Assembly (NCBI GenBank): GCA_035505095.1
Contig: DATJRE010000235.1
Span: forward strand, 1-64,000
Source of the DNA: JOPF133 sp035505095
GTDB taxonomy: Bacteria; Acidobacteriota; Terriglobia; Bryobacterales; Bryobacteraceae
Direction of reading: 5' to 3'
Length of the DNA stretch: 64,000 bases
Shown here: positions 39,940 to 49,180 of the stretch, piece after piece
Layout of the letters: the number at the start of each line of letters is the position of its first letter
Position numbering within the stretch: the first letter of the stretch is position 1
Translations under genes and position numbers: made by a program
The notes under the pieces: model-generated
The model's database searches: none
The model's input: only the letters and a program-made list of their open reading frames with translations
What the model was told of the DNA's origin: nothing

Positions 39940-42096
39940 TCAGTTCGCTGATGCCAGAACCGCCACGTCGAGTGGTCCCAGCGCGATTTGCGTGATGGAT
40001 CTTCGCCCGCCAATAAGGTCGTCCATTGGGCGCGGAAGCTCGATCTTCTGGTGCGCAGTCAGCGTCAGGTTCAGCAGAAAATAGTAGGTCGAGGTCGCGT
40101 CCTGGCGGCTGGTAACTTCCACGCCGTAGGGCGCCGCGATCAGAGGCTTGAGCGCGGCGGCATCGCCGGCCCTGTGTGCCACCGTCTCATAGAAACCATC
40201 GTCGGTGGAATCGCAGCCGGCGTAGAAAACCCATCCTTTTCCATGGCGGTTGAGGGTAATCGCAGGGTGGCCGTTCAAGGGCCCGCCACCAACCACGGTC
40301 GCGATCGCCTCGGCCCCGTGTAGCGTGAGGGACTCGATGGCCGTGCGTGGCTTGAATACCGGGTCCTCGGCACGGAACCGGATGCCGAGGGCGGCCTGCA
40401 GACCGGCATCCAGATCGCCCGCATTGGAGTTGTACTCGAACAGATCGAGTATGGCTTCCGATTGGACTCCGGCAATGTCTGCCAAGGGACCCGGTGCAAG
40501 CGAGCGCCGCATGCTGTTATCCATGTTCTCGGTGGCAGCCCGGTAGTTGAGCACCAGCGTACCACCGGCGGCCACAAAGGCCCGCAGGCGATCCGCGGTG
40601 GCATTGTCCATCAGGCGCAGATTCGACGCGACCACAAGCCGGTACGGCGCGTAGTCGGCAGCCAGTGGGACCACATCGATGTTCCGGCCGAGGACCTTCA
40701 TGCCCGCATAGAAGCTTTGCATCTCAGCGTTGTAGCGGGGATTCCGGTCACCCACCCCTCCGTAGCCCTGGGCCCACTCGTTGCCGAAGTCGTAAAGCAG
40801 AGCGATGTCGGAGCGCGTTTCGGCGCTAGCCAGCCGGGAACCGATACGGCCCAGTTCTTTACAGATCCTCTCCAGAACCGGTTTGGCCGGATTGATTTCT
40901 CCATCGAAGCCCTTGATGAAGGAAGGACGATGCTCCTCGTTTCCGGCGAGCGGCCTGCGCCATTCGAAGTAGAGTTGCCCACGGCTGCCGTGAGCCAGAT
41001 CGTCGTATGCCTGCAGCCGGAGGCCCTCAGGCGGCGCATTGGGCGGTACGTACGCGTTTTGTTCGGCGCACAGGAATCTCTGGTGCGGGCCTGCGCAACG
41101 GCAGAAGTCGCTCAAGAAGCCGGCGGTGTATTGGCGCTGGAAGCGGCTCACGCCGGGAGCGCTGACATAGTTGTCCCATGCCGTGGCGTCGAGAAACCGC
41201 GCAGCGGCAAAAACATCCACCGACCAGGTGGGGGCAGGCCAATTCGTGAAGACAAACTGGTTCTCCGTCTTCGCGTGCAGGATTTCAGCCTGAATTCGCA
41301 GATGATTGAGAAAGGAATCCGAGAAGAAGCGCCGGTAATCCAGGCTGATGGCCGGCTGCCAGCCGCCTTCGGCCGAATTGCTCGGAAAACGAATCTGCGA
41401 CCAGTCGGAAAACCGGTTGCTCCAGAAGGCCCCGTTCCATACCCGGTTCAGTTCGTCGAGCGTGCCGTAACGCTGCTTGAGCCACGCCTGAAAGGCCTTC
41501 TCGGAGACCGGGTCGACAGTTAGCGGAGGATGGCCGGGCTCGTTATCGAGTTGCCAGCCAATCACCGCCGGGTGCCGGCCGTAGTGGTCGGCCAGGGCGG
41601 TCGTGATGCGCTTGCTCGCGGCCAGGTAATTCTGGCTGTTGGTGTTGTATCCTTTGCGCCCACCGTAGGTGAATGGGCCAATGGAATTGCCGGAGAGTAC
41701 GTCGGGGTGGAGTTGGAAGAGCCATGGCGGAACGGAAGCGGTGGGCGTGGCGAGAACCGCGCGGATTTCGTATCGGTTGGCCACTGCCAGTGCGCGATCC
41801 ATCCAATCGAATGCGAATTTCCCGGGCGCGGGTTCCAACAGGGCCCAGGCAAACTCGCCCATGCGAACGGTGTTGATGCCCAGGTCGTGCATCTGGCGGA
41901 AATCGACTTCCCATTCTTCGGAGGGCCACCACTCCGGGTAGTAGGCGGCGCCGAGGAGATAACCGTCCCAACGGCTGCGGCTGTTCCGAGAGGTATCTTG
42001 CGGCGATTCCTGGTTCCCGAGTGCGGCGGAGGGATGCCCGAGCAGGAGATCCACTCCCGCCAGGCCGGCTATCTTGTGAAATGTCCGGCGCTCCAA
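39940..42096 (-). CDS. Exported GH42-family beta-galactosidase
   Basis: 718 residues. The start is a TTG at 42096, supported by AAGGAGG 7 nt upstream; it gives a Tat-like leader (ERRTFHKIAGLAGVDLLLG). The GH42 TIM barrel follows: LGAAYYPEWWPSEEWEVDF, then the acid/base E186 in QLDNEP and the putative nucleophile E345 in LCAEQNAY. The trimerisation/beta-galactosidase middle domain and a C-terminal beta domain with the FYAGCDSTDDGFY segment complete the family length. It should hydrolyse beta-galactosides outside the cytoplasm. No sugar-transport genes are adjacent. Confidence 0.92.
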   Translation of the reverse strand: MERRTFHKIAGLAGVDLLLGHPSAALGNQESPQDTSRNSRSRWDGYLLGAAYYPEWWPSEEWEVDFRQMHDLGINTVRMGEFAWALLEPAPGKFAFDWMDRALAVANRYEIRAVLATPTASVPPWLFQLHPDVLSGNSIGPFTYGGRKGYNTNSQNYLAASKRITTALADHYGRHPAVIGWQLDNEPGHPPLTVDPVSEKAFQAWLKQRYGTLDELNRVWNGAFWSNRFSDWSQIRFPSNSAEGGWQPAISLDYRRFFSDSFLNHLRIQAEILHAKTENQFVFTNWPAPTWSVDVFAAARFLDATAWDNYVSAPGVSRFQRQYTAGFLSDFCRCAGPHQRFLCAEQNAYVPPNAPPEGLRLQAYDDLAHGSRGQLYFEWRRPLAGNEEHRPSFIKGFDGEINPAKPVLERICKELGRIGSRLASAETRSDIALLYDFGNEWAQGYGGVGDRNPRYNAEMQSFYAGMKVLGRNIDVVPLAADYAPYRLVVASNLRLMDNATADRLRAFVAAGGTLVLNYRAATENMDNSMRRSLAPGPLADIAGVQSEAILDLFEYNSNAGDLDAGLQAALGIRFRAEDPVFKPRTAIESLTLHGAEAIATVVGGGPLNGHPAITLNRHGKGWVFYAGCDSTDDGFYETVAHRAGDAAALKPLIAAPYGVEVTSRQDATSTYYFLLNLTLTAHQKIELPRPMDDLIGGRRSITQIALGPLDVAVLASAN

Positions 42097-42283
42097 TTTA
42101 CGCCCTCCTTCCGGAATCGTGCTGGCGTGCTGAGCCTGGATGCCACGCCACATCAGGCGTTCTCTTCGAAGACCGATCATTGTACCGCCTCGCCGGCGCC
42201 AAAACGTCGTAATCCGTACCTCTCGCCTTCGATTTGCTACAGACTGGTGAACTCGCCGCCCTCTTGTGTGCATCTCAACCCGT

Positions 42284-43162
42284 ATGCCAACCAATAAGAA
42301 AAATAAGACCGTGCTGGTCACCGGCGCCACCGGCCGCCAGGGCGGGGCCGTATTAAGGCAACTCCGGCAGCGCGGTTTTCCGGTGCGCGCCCTGACTCGC
42401 GATGTCTCCCGGCCCGAGGTGCGGGCCCTCACCGGTCCTGGCGTCGAGGTGTTCCAGGGCGACATGGGCGACCCCAATTCACTCACCAGTGCAATGGATG
42501 GCGTGTTCGGCGTCTATTCCGTTCAGAACTGGCACCAGGCGGGGATGGATGGCGAGGTTCGCCAGGGCATCAACCTCGCCGAGGCGGCCCGGCGCTCCGG
42601 CGTTACGCACTTCGTTTACAGTTCCGTGGCCAGCGTGGACCAGCACACCGGCATCCCGCACTTCGAAACCAAGGCGCGCGTCGAGGAGCATATCCGCAGT
42701 TCCGGCCTTCGCTACACCTTCGTGCGGCCGGCATTCTTCATGGAAAACTGGCTCAGCATGCGGCCGGCCATCGAAAAGGGCGCCATCAGCATGCCCCTCG
42801 ATCCGGATAAGCGCCTGCAGATGATCGCCGTGGAAGACATCGGCGGCGTGGTGGCCATGGCCTTCGAGCATCCCGGCAAATGGCAGGACCGCACCATCGA
42901 ACTCGCCGGCGACGAGCTTTCCATGGCCGAAGTGGCCCAGGTTTTCACCCGCGCCTCCGGCCATGAGGTTCGCTATGTGCAGGTTCCGTGGGACGAATTC
43001 GAAAAGCAGGCCGGCAAGGAATACGCGCAGATGTTTCGCTGGTTCCAGGACACCGGATACCACATCGATATCGGCGCCGTCCGGCAGGAGTATCACAGCC
43101 TGATGACCTTCGAGCAGTGGATCAACTCCTCCTGGCACCGCTCCACGCAAACCGCCCGCTGA
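42284..43162 (+). CDS. NmrA-like NAD(P)-binding protein
   Basis: About 292 residues. An atypical short-chain dehydrogenase fold with the NmrA signature: TVLVTGATGRQGGAV at the N-terminus (glycine-rich dinucleotide loop), GPGVEVFQGDMGD, FVYSSVAS (the usual YxxxK is absent here), and ETKARVEEHIRSSGLRYTFVRPAFFMENW. NmrA proteins sense NAD(P) redox state or act as weak oxidoreductases. The ATG at 42284 is preferred; a GTG at 42266 lies 18 nt upstream. It is divergent from the GH42 gene. Confidence 0.88.
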   Translation: MPTNKKNKTVLVTGATGRQGGAVLRQLRQRGFPVRALTRDVSRPEVRALTGPGVEVFQGDMGDPNSLTSAMDGVFGVYSVQNWHQAGMDGEVRQGINLAEAARRSGVTHFVYSSVASVDQHTGIPHFETKARVEEHIRSSGLRYTFVRPAFFMENWLSMRPAIEKGAISMPLDPDKRLQMIAVEDIGGVVAMAFEHPGKWQDRTIELAGDELSMAEVAQVFTRASGHEVRYVQVPWDEFEKQAGKEYAQMFRWFQDTGYHIDIGAVRQEYHSLMTFEQWINSSWHRSTQTAR

Positions 43163-43231
43163 GGAACGGGCGCGCCCGCGCCACCCGGTTCGAACAATTT
43201 GCTATCCTCTGGAAGTTGAGGAGTCCGGCGC

Positions 43232-43864
43232 ATGGCGCTTATTCAATTCACACGCAACCAACACGATCACTCCACCGATAAAGGGTATCAGTTCGAATTC
43301 TTCTGCGACCGGTGCGGCAACGGGTTCATGTCGGGCTTTCAGTCGTCCGCCGTGGGCCTGGCCGCCAGCGCGCTTCGCACCGCGGGGTCTCTGTTCGGAG
43401 GCATCCTGGGCAGCGCCGGGTCGTCGGCTTATGAAGTGGAGCGCGCCATTCAGGGGCCGGCCCACGACCGCGCGTTACACCAGGCCGTCGAAGAAGCCAA
43501 ACCGAATTTCCGCCAATGCCCCAAGTGCTCCCGCTGGGTTTGCCTGGCCACCTGCTGGAACGGCAAGCGCATGTTGTGCTACGAGTGCGCACCGGATGTC
43601 GAAACCGAGCTGGCTTCGGCCCAGGCCCAGGCCACCGTCGACCAGATGCGCCAGAAAGTCCAGCAACAGGATCTTACTCAGAACCTCAACGTGACCGCCG
43701 AAGCCACCGCCCTGTGTCCCAGTTGCGGCGCCCGCGCCCAGGGGGCCAAGTTCTGTCCCGAATGCGGGAAGCCGCTGCGGCCCAAGGGCGAGTGCCCGCG
43801 CTGCGGCACCCAGGTGGATTCCGGCGTCAGGTTCTGTCCGGAGTGCGGCAATAAGATGGCGTGA
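43232..43864 (+). CDS. Multi-zinc-ribbon protein with membrane-like hydrophobic segment
   Basis: 210 residues. A first CxxC pair (FFCDRCGNGF) is followed by a Gly/Ala/Ser-rich hydrophobic stretch (SAVGLAASALRTAGSLFGGILGSAGSSAY). Next is a second cysteine cluster (QCPKCSRWVC ... LCYEC), and finally two tandem zinc ribbons (LCPSCGARAQGAKFCPECG and ECPRCGTQVDSGVRFCPECG). GAGGAG lies 8 nt before the ATG. The last two ribbons resemble double-zinc-ribbon modules in regulatory or membrane proteins. It is coupled to the next gene through a GTGA overlap. Confidence 0.82.
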   Translation: MALIQFTRNQHDHSTDKGYQFEFFCDRCGNGFMSGFQSSAVGLAASALRTAGSLFGGILGSAGSSAYEVERAIQGPAHDRALHQAVEEAKPNFRQCPKCSRWVCLATCWNGKRMLCYECAPDVETELASAQAQATVDQMRQKVQQQDLTQNLNVTAEATALCPSCGARAQGAKFCPECGKPLRPKGECPRCGTQVDSGVRFCPECGNKMA

Positions 43865-45087
43865 GGCGGATGCCCGCTTACTCCGGGAAATTCCAGTATC
43901 TGGATGTGGGCGGCGCGCCGCTGCAGCAGGGCGCCGGCGAAATCAGCTTCGATAGCGAAACCTTCTTGGTGACCCCTGCGGCCGGCGCTCCCCTGGCGTT
44001 CGACCTGGGCGACGTGGATGTGGTGGCCCCCGGCGAGTGGGAATTATCCTTGCAGCTCTACACCGGCCGGCGGATGCTATTGCGCCAGTTCGGCCCGGCG
44101 TTCGGCCGCTTGTGCGAGGAACTGCTGTCCGCCTGGCGCGACCGCACCGTCCGCTGCCTGCTGCTCGAAGACCTGGAAGAGATCGGGCGTTTTCGCGGCG
44201 CCGTCAACGGGCCGGCTGCCGAAATTCGCATTTATGGCAGCAACCTGGCCGTCCTGCCGCTGGGCGGACCGGCGGTGCAGTGGCGCCTGGCGGACCTGGA
44301 TTCCGTCGCCTTCCACGAGTCCACTTTCACCTACCATCTCCTCTCCGGCGACCGGAAACTCGCCATCGGCAAGCTGGCCCAGAAAACCGGGGAGTTCGGC
44401 GAAACCCTTCGCGGCGCCGTGGATGCGCTGCGGCGGCGCACGGCGGAGGGCCTGCACCAGATGTTCCCTTTCCTCGATGCCGGCCCGTTGCAGCAACTGC
44501 TGGTGCTGGCGCCCGAGGGCCGCAGCGTGAAACTCTCCGCGCTGGCCGCCATCCACCCCAGCCTGCCGGAAGCGCTGGTGGCACGCGCCGTAGATCAACC
44601 CCTCAAACCCTACTTCGATTCTCTCCGGGCGCGCGCCGCGGCGGACGCCGTGATGGCCGGTTTCAAATTCGTGCGCCTCGATGAAACCGCCGCGACGCCA
44701 GATGCTCCGGCGGACGCGGAGGGCGCCGATGCCGGCCCGCCGTTGTTTTTTTGGTTTTTCTTCCCCCTGGCTGGCCGGGACATAGTAGCCTGGGAATCCG
44801 CCTCCCGTGGCGGCGGCGCCACCTATTTCTTCCGCGCCGGTCGGCCGGTGGAGGAATCCATCCAGCGGCTCACCCGCGGCCTGGCGGTGGTGAATTTCCA
44901 TCGCGAGCCCGTTTACCTCCCCGATGCATCGCTCGACCAGGAGGCCAGGTTCCACCGCTACGCCATCGGGCGCCGCAAGCTCCCCGAACTGAACGACCTC
45001 AGGGCCGCCTTCCTGGGCCGGGCGATCCATTCCTCTCTCGAAGCCTGGGAACAGCAGGTGGCACAAGCGGCCGGAGTCGCAAGTTGA
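43861..45087 (+). CDS. Unknown protein, translationally coupled to the zinc-ribbon protein
   Basis: 408 residues (GTG at 43861; an ATG at 43870 is an alternative start). Regular beta-strand pattern through the first 150 residues (FQYLDVGGAPLQQGAGEISFD ... WELSLQLYTGRRMLLRQF), then helices, then a hydrophobic aromatic segment FFWFFFPLAGRDIVAW around 292-307. The end again shows a conserved-looking helix pair (RLTRGLAVVNFHREPVYL). No catalytic motif was recognised. Paired with the zinc-ribbon gene, it may be a partner at the membrane; function unknown. Confidence 0.72.
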   Translation: MRRMPAYSGKFQYLDVGGAPLQQGAGEISFDSETFLVTPAAGAPLAFDLGDVDVVAPGEWELSLQLYTGRRMLLRQFGPAFGRLCEELLSAWRDRTVRCLLLEDLEEIGRFRGAVNGPAAEIRIYGSNLAVLPLGGPAVQWRLADLDSVAFHESTFTYHLLSGDRKLAIGKLAQKTGEFGETLRGAVDALRRRTAEGLHQMFPFLDAGPLQQLLVLAPEGRSVKLSALAAIHPSLPEALVARAVDQPLKPYFDSLRARAAADAVMAGFKFVRLDETAATPDAPADAEGADAGPPLFFWFFFPLAGRDIVAWESASRGGGATYFFRAGRPVEESIQRLTRGLAVVNFHREPVYLPDASLDQEARFHRYAIGRRKLPELNDLRAAFLGRAIHSSLEAWEQQVAQAAGVAS

Positions 45088-45113
45088 GGCGGCGGCGCGC
45101 GTTTCGGCCGCCC

Positions 45114-46637
45114 TTACGGCCGCACGCAGACGAAGTTCGCGGCATCGTCCGTGCTGCCGCTGCCTTTGTACTGTGCCACCTGCGGATACGGGCACCAGGG
45201 GCGCGTGCGGTCCACGCGGCCGCTTGAGCGATGCGCGGCCACCACACTCTCCGGCGCCTTGCCTTGCTCCACCCACTGCTCCAGGGGCGTGAGCATGTCA
45301 AAGCTATTGGGTCCGTCGCCGCCGCCGCAATGGGACATCCCCGGAGCCATGAACAGGCGCACCGATTCCCCGGTCTTCTCCGGGCCGCCCAGCTTCGCCG
45401 TCACGCTTTCGAAGTACTGGACGCTGTTCAGCGGGGCGATCAGGTTGTCGCTCCAGCCGTGGTACAGAATCAGCTTCCCGCCGTGGGAAACGAATTTGCG
45501 GAGATCGGGGTCCACGGCTTTGAGCACGTCGCCGCGGTCGAGTTTCGCGGCCAGGACGACATCCTCGCCGGCATCGAAGGTGCGGAAATCCCAATCGAGA
45601 TTCTGGTGGACGACATACCGGAAGTAGTCGGTGGAGATGGGAAAAGGCTCCGGCCCCGCGAAAGCCACCCAGCCGGGTTCGCTGCCCGGCTCCAGCCCCG
45701 GATAAATCTCGGCGTGGGTGTGCGGATTGGTGAGCGGGCTATAGATCTGCTTCACCGCTGCCACCTGCGCGGCGGTCAGGCAGCTTTCCGTTTCGGTGCC
45801 CTGGCATAGCAGCGCCGAGGGATCGAAATGGCACTTGGTGGGGTCGCCGATGATGCCGTCCGTGACGCCGTCCAGCGCATCGCACGCCGCCACCGCCGCT
45901 TTGTGGACCACCGCCAGTTTGGCGGCCGTCATGTGGCTGGCGGGATCTTTCAGCAGGGCCACGCTGTTGCGCATGTCCGAAGAAAGCAGCGCGACCCAAT
46001 TATTGGCCGGAGCGCCGGCGATGATCCCGTTGTAATCCTCGGGGTATTTCTGCGCCTCTTTCAGCCCCTGTTTGCCTCCCGACGAGCAGCCGTTCCAGTA
46101 GGAGAGCCGGGGGGCGTTGCCGTAGAACGCGGCAATCACGGCTTTGGCCTTGACGGTCATCTCGTGCTCGGAGCGGTAACCGAAGTCGATCAGCTTTTCC
46201 GGATGGCCAAGGGCAAACTGCGCCCGATCCCCGCTGTGGCCCGTGTCCGTGGAGGCCGACGCATAACCGTGCGCGACGGCGTTGGCCAAACCGCCGTAAT
46301 TAATGGCGCCGCTCCAGCCGCCGTTGCCCACCGACTGCAACTTCCCGTTCCAGCCGGTGGCGGGCAGCCAGACTTCGATTTTGATGTCGGAATCCTTGCT
46401 CGGCGTGAGGGTCGCCGCCACTCGGCAGAAAGCCGGCAGGTTGTGGATGGGCCGCGCGGCGGAGCCTCCCGGCGGAATGAAATCGCCCGCCGGCACGGAT
46501 TGTGCGGCCGTGATTCTAGCCTCCGGCAGCGCCAGCGAACTGAGGCTTTCGCAGGGCACCGCCGCCGCGGCCGGCGAAACCAAAGCAGTTACTGCGAGCA
46601 GGACCTTCCCATAGTGCACGGCACCGGTGTTGCGCAT
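45114..46637 (-). CDS. Tannase/feruloyl esterase family exported hydrolase
   Basis: 507 residues. Signal peptide (VLLAVTALVSPAAA), then an alpha/beta-hydrolase of the tannase/feruloyl esterase family. Its hallmark CS-D-HC motif is seen: C184-S185 in NGCSSGG, Asp in HGWSDNLIAP and His-Cys in GMSHC. Segments LPAFCRVAATLTPS and WNGKLQSVGNGGWSG are typical. It should cleave ester bonds in plant phenolics, such as gallate or ferulate esters. GAGGTG lies 6 nt before the ATG. It converges with the unknown gene and is downstream of the hybrid kinase on the same strand. Confidence 0.92.
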   Translation of the reverse strand: MRNTGAVHYGKVLLAVTALVSPAAAAVPCESLSSLALPEARITAAQSVPAGDFIPPGGSAARPIHNLPAFCRVAATLTPSKDSDIKIEVWLPATGWNGKLQSVGNGGWSGAINYGGLANAVAHGYASASTDTGHSGDRAQFALGHPEKLIDFGYRSEHEMTVKAKAVIAAFYGNAPRLSYWNGCSSGGKQGLKEAQKYPEDYNGIIAGAPANNWVALLSSDMRNSVALLKDPASHMTAAKLAVVHKAAVAACDALDGVTDGIIGDPTKCHFDPSALLCQGTETESCLTAAQVAAVKQIYSPLTNPHTHAEIYPGLEPGSEPGWVAFAGPEPFPISTDYFRYVVHQNLDWDFRTFDAGEDVVLAAKLDRGDVLKAVDPDLRKFVSHGGKLILYHGWSDNLIAPLNSVQYFESVTAKLGGPEKTGESVRLFMAPGMSHCGGGDGPNSFDMLTPLEQWVEQGKAPESVVAAHRSSGRVDRTRPWCPYPQVAQYKGSGSTDDAANFVCVRP

Positions 46638-46761
46638 GAAGCACCTCGACCGCCGCCAGGGTCGTCCACCCCGGCCGGTGAGTGCGATTCTATCACCCTT
46701 GCCCGCTCGTCTTCCGCGGGCCCGCAGCCCCGGAAAAATCCGTTCGTCGCGCTGCCCAGCC

Positions 46762-48675
46762 TTAATTGGGCTTGCGGCTCGGGTCGAAAGTCAGCACTCT
46801 CTGCAACACCTCGCTCATTTGCGCGGGCGTCCACGGTTTCGGAATCACCGCGTCAAAGCCGTACCGCCGGAAGTCGGACATCGCCGCCGTGTCCGAGTAG
46901 CCGCTGGACACGATCAGCTTCGCGGCCGGGTCCATCCCTTTCAGGATGGCGGCAGCCTCTATGCCGCCCATGCCGCCGCCTACCGTCAGGTCGAGCAGGA
47001 CCGCATCGAAGCCTTGGCCGGCTGCCTTAGCCGCTTCGTAAAGCGCCACCGCCTGAGCTCCATCCCGGGCGGTCTGAACTTCGTACCCCAAGCTGCTGAG
47101 GACGACATCGAGCAGCTTGCGAAGAGCCTCCTCGTCGTCCATCGCCAAGACGCGCCCGGTGCCGGTCTGGACTTCGCTGACCTTGGGAGCCTCCGCCGCA
47201 GGGCTTTCGAGCGAGGCGGGCAGTTCAATCGTGAACACCGTTCCTCTGCCGGGTTGCGAGGCCACCGAGAGATGCCCGTCGTGCCGCGCCACAATCGAAT
47301 AAGCGGTGGCCAGGCCCAGCCCGTTCCCGCCCGCCCGGGTAGTGAAATACGGGTCGAAGATCCTGGGCAGCACGTCGGCCGGAATTCCGCGACCGTAATC
47401 CCGAATCGAAATCCGCACGCGCGGCTCGGATTTCGGATAGTCCGGGGATTCCACGTTCTCGGCCCGTACCTCGATAATTCCTCCCTCGGGCATCGCCTGC
47501 CGGGCATTCAGCAGGATGTTGTGCAACACCTGCCCGATCTGCCCCGGGTCCACCCAGGCGGAGCGCAGGTCTGCGGCAATGTCCAGCGCAATGCTGATGG
47601 ATGCGCCGGCGCGCGCCAGGTGAACCGAGTCCGTCACCAGGCCGGCCACCGAAACCAGCCGCCGCACGGGAGTGCCGCCCTTGGCGAAGGTCAGCAACTG
47701 GGAGGATAAAAACGCCGCGCGCTGGCAGGTGCGGGCGGCCTGGTCGAGCATCTCCTGAACCGCATGGCCGGGGTCGAGGGTCTTCTTGGCTATGTCCAGG
47801 TTCCCCTGCACGATGGTCAGGAAATTGTTGAAGTCGTGCGCAATGCCGCCCGCCAGCACGCCCAGCGATTCGAGCTTGCGCGCGCGCAACAGCTCCTCTT
47901 CCACCTGCTGGCGCTGCGTAATCTCGGCCTGCAGCCGCTCGGTGGACTGGCGCAACGCAGCGGTCCGCTCCTGGACTCGCCGTTCCAGCGCCTGGTTCAG
48001 CGCTTCGGTCTGGCTCTTGGCGGCCCGCAGGTCCACCACCAGGTCGCGGTTTTCAAACTGCAGCCGCAGCGACGAGTCGATGGTGCGGTGGATCCGCCAT
48101 GTGGTGATCAGCGTGGCCACAGTGAAGGTGACCGCCAGCAGCCCCATGGCAACGTGCGTCTCATCGCCCTGCAGCAGCAGACGGACTGCCGGAACCAGGC
48201 CTGTCGGCAGCAGAAACAGCAGAAATGCCTCGGGCCGGGTCGCCGGCAGCGAGGCCGCGCCCAGCATCATTCCGCCCAGGACAAAAACCAGGAAAACCTG
48301 GTTTCTGAGGGGGGCATTGGGGTAAAGCAGTACCGCCGCTACGCCCCATCCCGCGCCCGCCAAGGCCGCGCCCACGGCATAGGCCATGCGCCATTTACCA
48401 GCCTCCCGATCTTCCGCGGAAGCGCTCCGGTAACGCAGAGTCAGGACACCCCGGGCCGCCGACACCAGGAACATATACACCCACCACCCCAGGATCACGC
48501 CGTCGGGAATCACCCGCCATTGCAGAAAGGCCAGGATGGTGGCTGCCAGGATGGTGGCGCCTACGGCTACGCCCGCATTGGCATAGAGCAGGTTTACTTG
48601 CCCGGACAAGATCTCCCGTGTCCGGGAATCGGGATCGGCCCCCGTCCCTGTTGTCTCTTCGGAACCGCGTTCCAT
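46762..48675 (-). CDS. Hybrid sensor histidine kinase with receiver domain
   Basis: 637 residues. Six N-terminal transmembrane helices (about 30-190), a coiled coil (LNQALERRVQERTAALRQ), a DHp domain with LAGGIAHDFNNFLTIVQGNLD, ATPase domain motifs (LLNARQAM, IRDYGRGIP, GGNGLGLATAYSIV) and a C-terminal receiver (DDEEALRKLL, then FDAVLLDLTV with the phospho-Asp, then KPW). A soluble partner is not adjacent. The 6-helix membrane part may sense a hydrophobic or redox signal. Confidence 0.92.
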   Translation of the reverse strand: MERGSEETTGTGADPDSRTREILSGQVNLLYANAGVAVGATILAATILAFLQWRVIPDGVILGWWVYMFLVSAARGVLTLRYRSASAEDREAGKWRMAYAVGAALAGAGWGVAAVLLYPNAPLRNQVFLVFVLGGMMLGAASLPATRPEAFLLFLLPTGLVPAVRLLLQGDETHVAMGLLAVTFTVATLITTWRIHRTIDSSLRLQFENRDLVVDLRAAKSQTEALNQALERRVQERTAALRQSTERLQAEITQRQQVEEELLRARKLESLGVLAGGIAHDFNNFLTIVQGNLDIAKKTLDPGHAVQEMLDQAARTCQRAAFLSSQLLTFAKGGTPVRRLVSVAGLVTDSVHLARAGASISIALDIAADLRSAWVDPGQIGQVLHNILLNARQAMPEGGIIEVRAENVESPDYPKSEPRVRISIRDYGRGIPADVLPRIFDPYFTTRAGGNGLGLATAYSIVARHDGHLSVASQPGRGTVFTIELPASLESPAAEAPKVSEVQTGTGRVLAMDDEEALRKLLDVVLSSLGYEVQTARDGAQAVALYEAAKAAGQGFDAVLLDLTVGGGMGGIEAAAILKGMDPAAKLIVSSGYSDTAAMSDFRRYGFDAVIPKPWTPAQMSEVLQRVLTFDPSRKPN

Positions 48676-48861
48676 CGATGCCCAAACCTGTGAATTAGTC
48701 CCACGCTAGCACAATTTCCCGAAAAAGCACCTCAGGGGTTCACTGGGTCTTACTCATCGAAATCATGAGATAGCCCCCGGGCAGTTCGCCGGTGGAACAC
48801 GAACCGCCGCCCAAGGCGCCGAGGCGCAGTGCGTCCGCAGCGTCCGGATAATCAGCCACCT

Positions 48862-49173
48862 TCATGGATGGCCGGAACGGGACCTTCCGTAGCCGATATC
48901 TCCGGCCGCTTGCATTCCCCGGAAGAGTAGCGCCACCGCCAGCATCTCCACGGCAAAGGCCGCCGCCGGCTGCCGGGGCATCAGGCCCGCGGTCGAGATA
49001 AAAAAGACCTGCAGGAATTGGAAGAGGCTCTCCGACACCCGGCTCGACAGCCCGGGCACCCCGATGATCCTGCTCGGATTGATCGAGGCGGCGACGAAAA
49101 CCAGCCCCGCCAGGGTAGCCGTGGCGCCGGCCTCGACGGCCAAGAGCGTCTGCCACTCCGCCAACGGGAGCAT
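48862..49173 (-). pseudogene. C-terminally truncated small membrane protein
   Basis: 103 residues. The N-terminal part has a good membrane-protein pattern (AVEAGATATLAGLVFVAASINPSRII and LFQFLQVFFISTAGLMPRQP). The frame stops after SRSGHP, where full-length relatives I recall (about 140-150 residues) continue with a further helical pair. The following 100 nt in the other frames do not give a clear continuation. It starts 7 nt after the S9 peptidase stop. Confidence 0.5.
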
Positions 49174-49180
49174 GCGGCCG

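Noticed and set aside
43167..43178. Palindrome CGGGCGCGCCCG after the NmrA gene as an operator or terminator
   Set aside because: Pure GC dyad expected by chance in this composition, no T-run and no regulator nearby.
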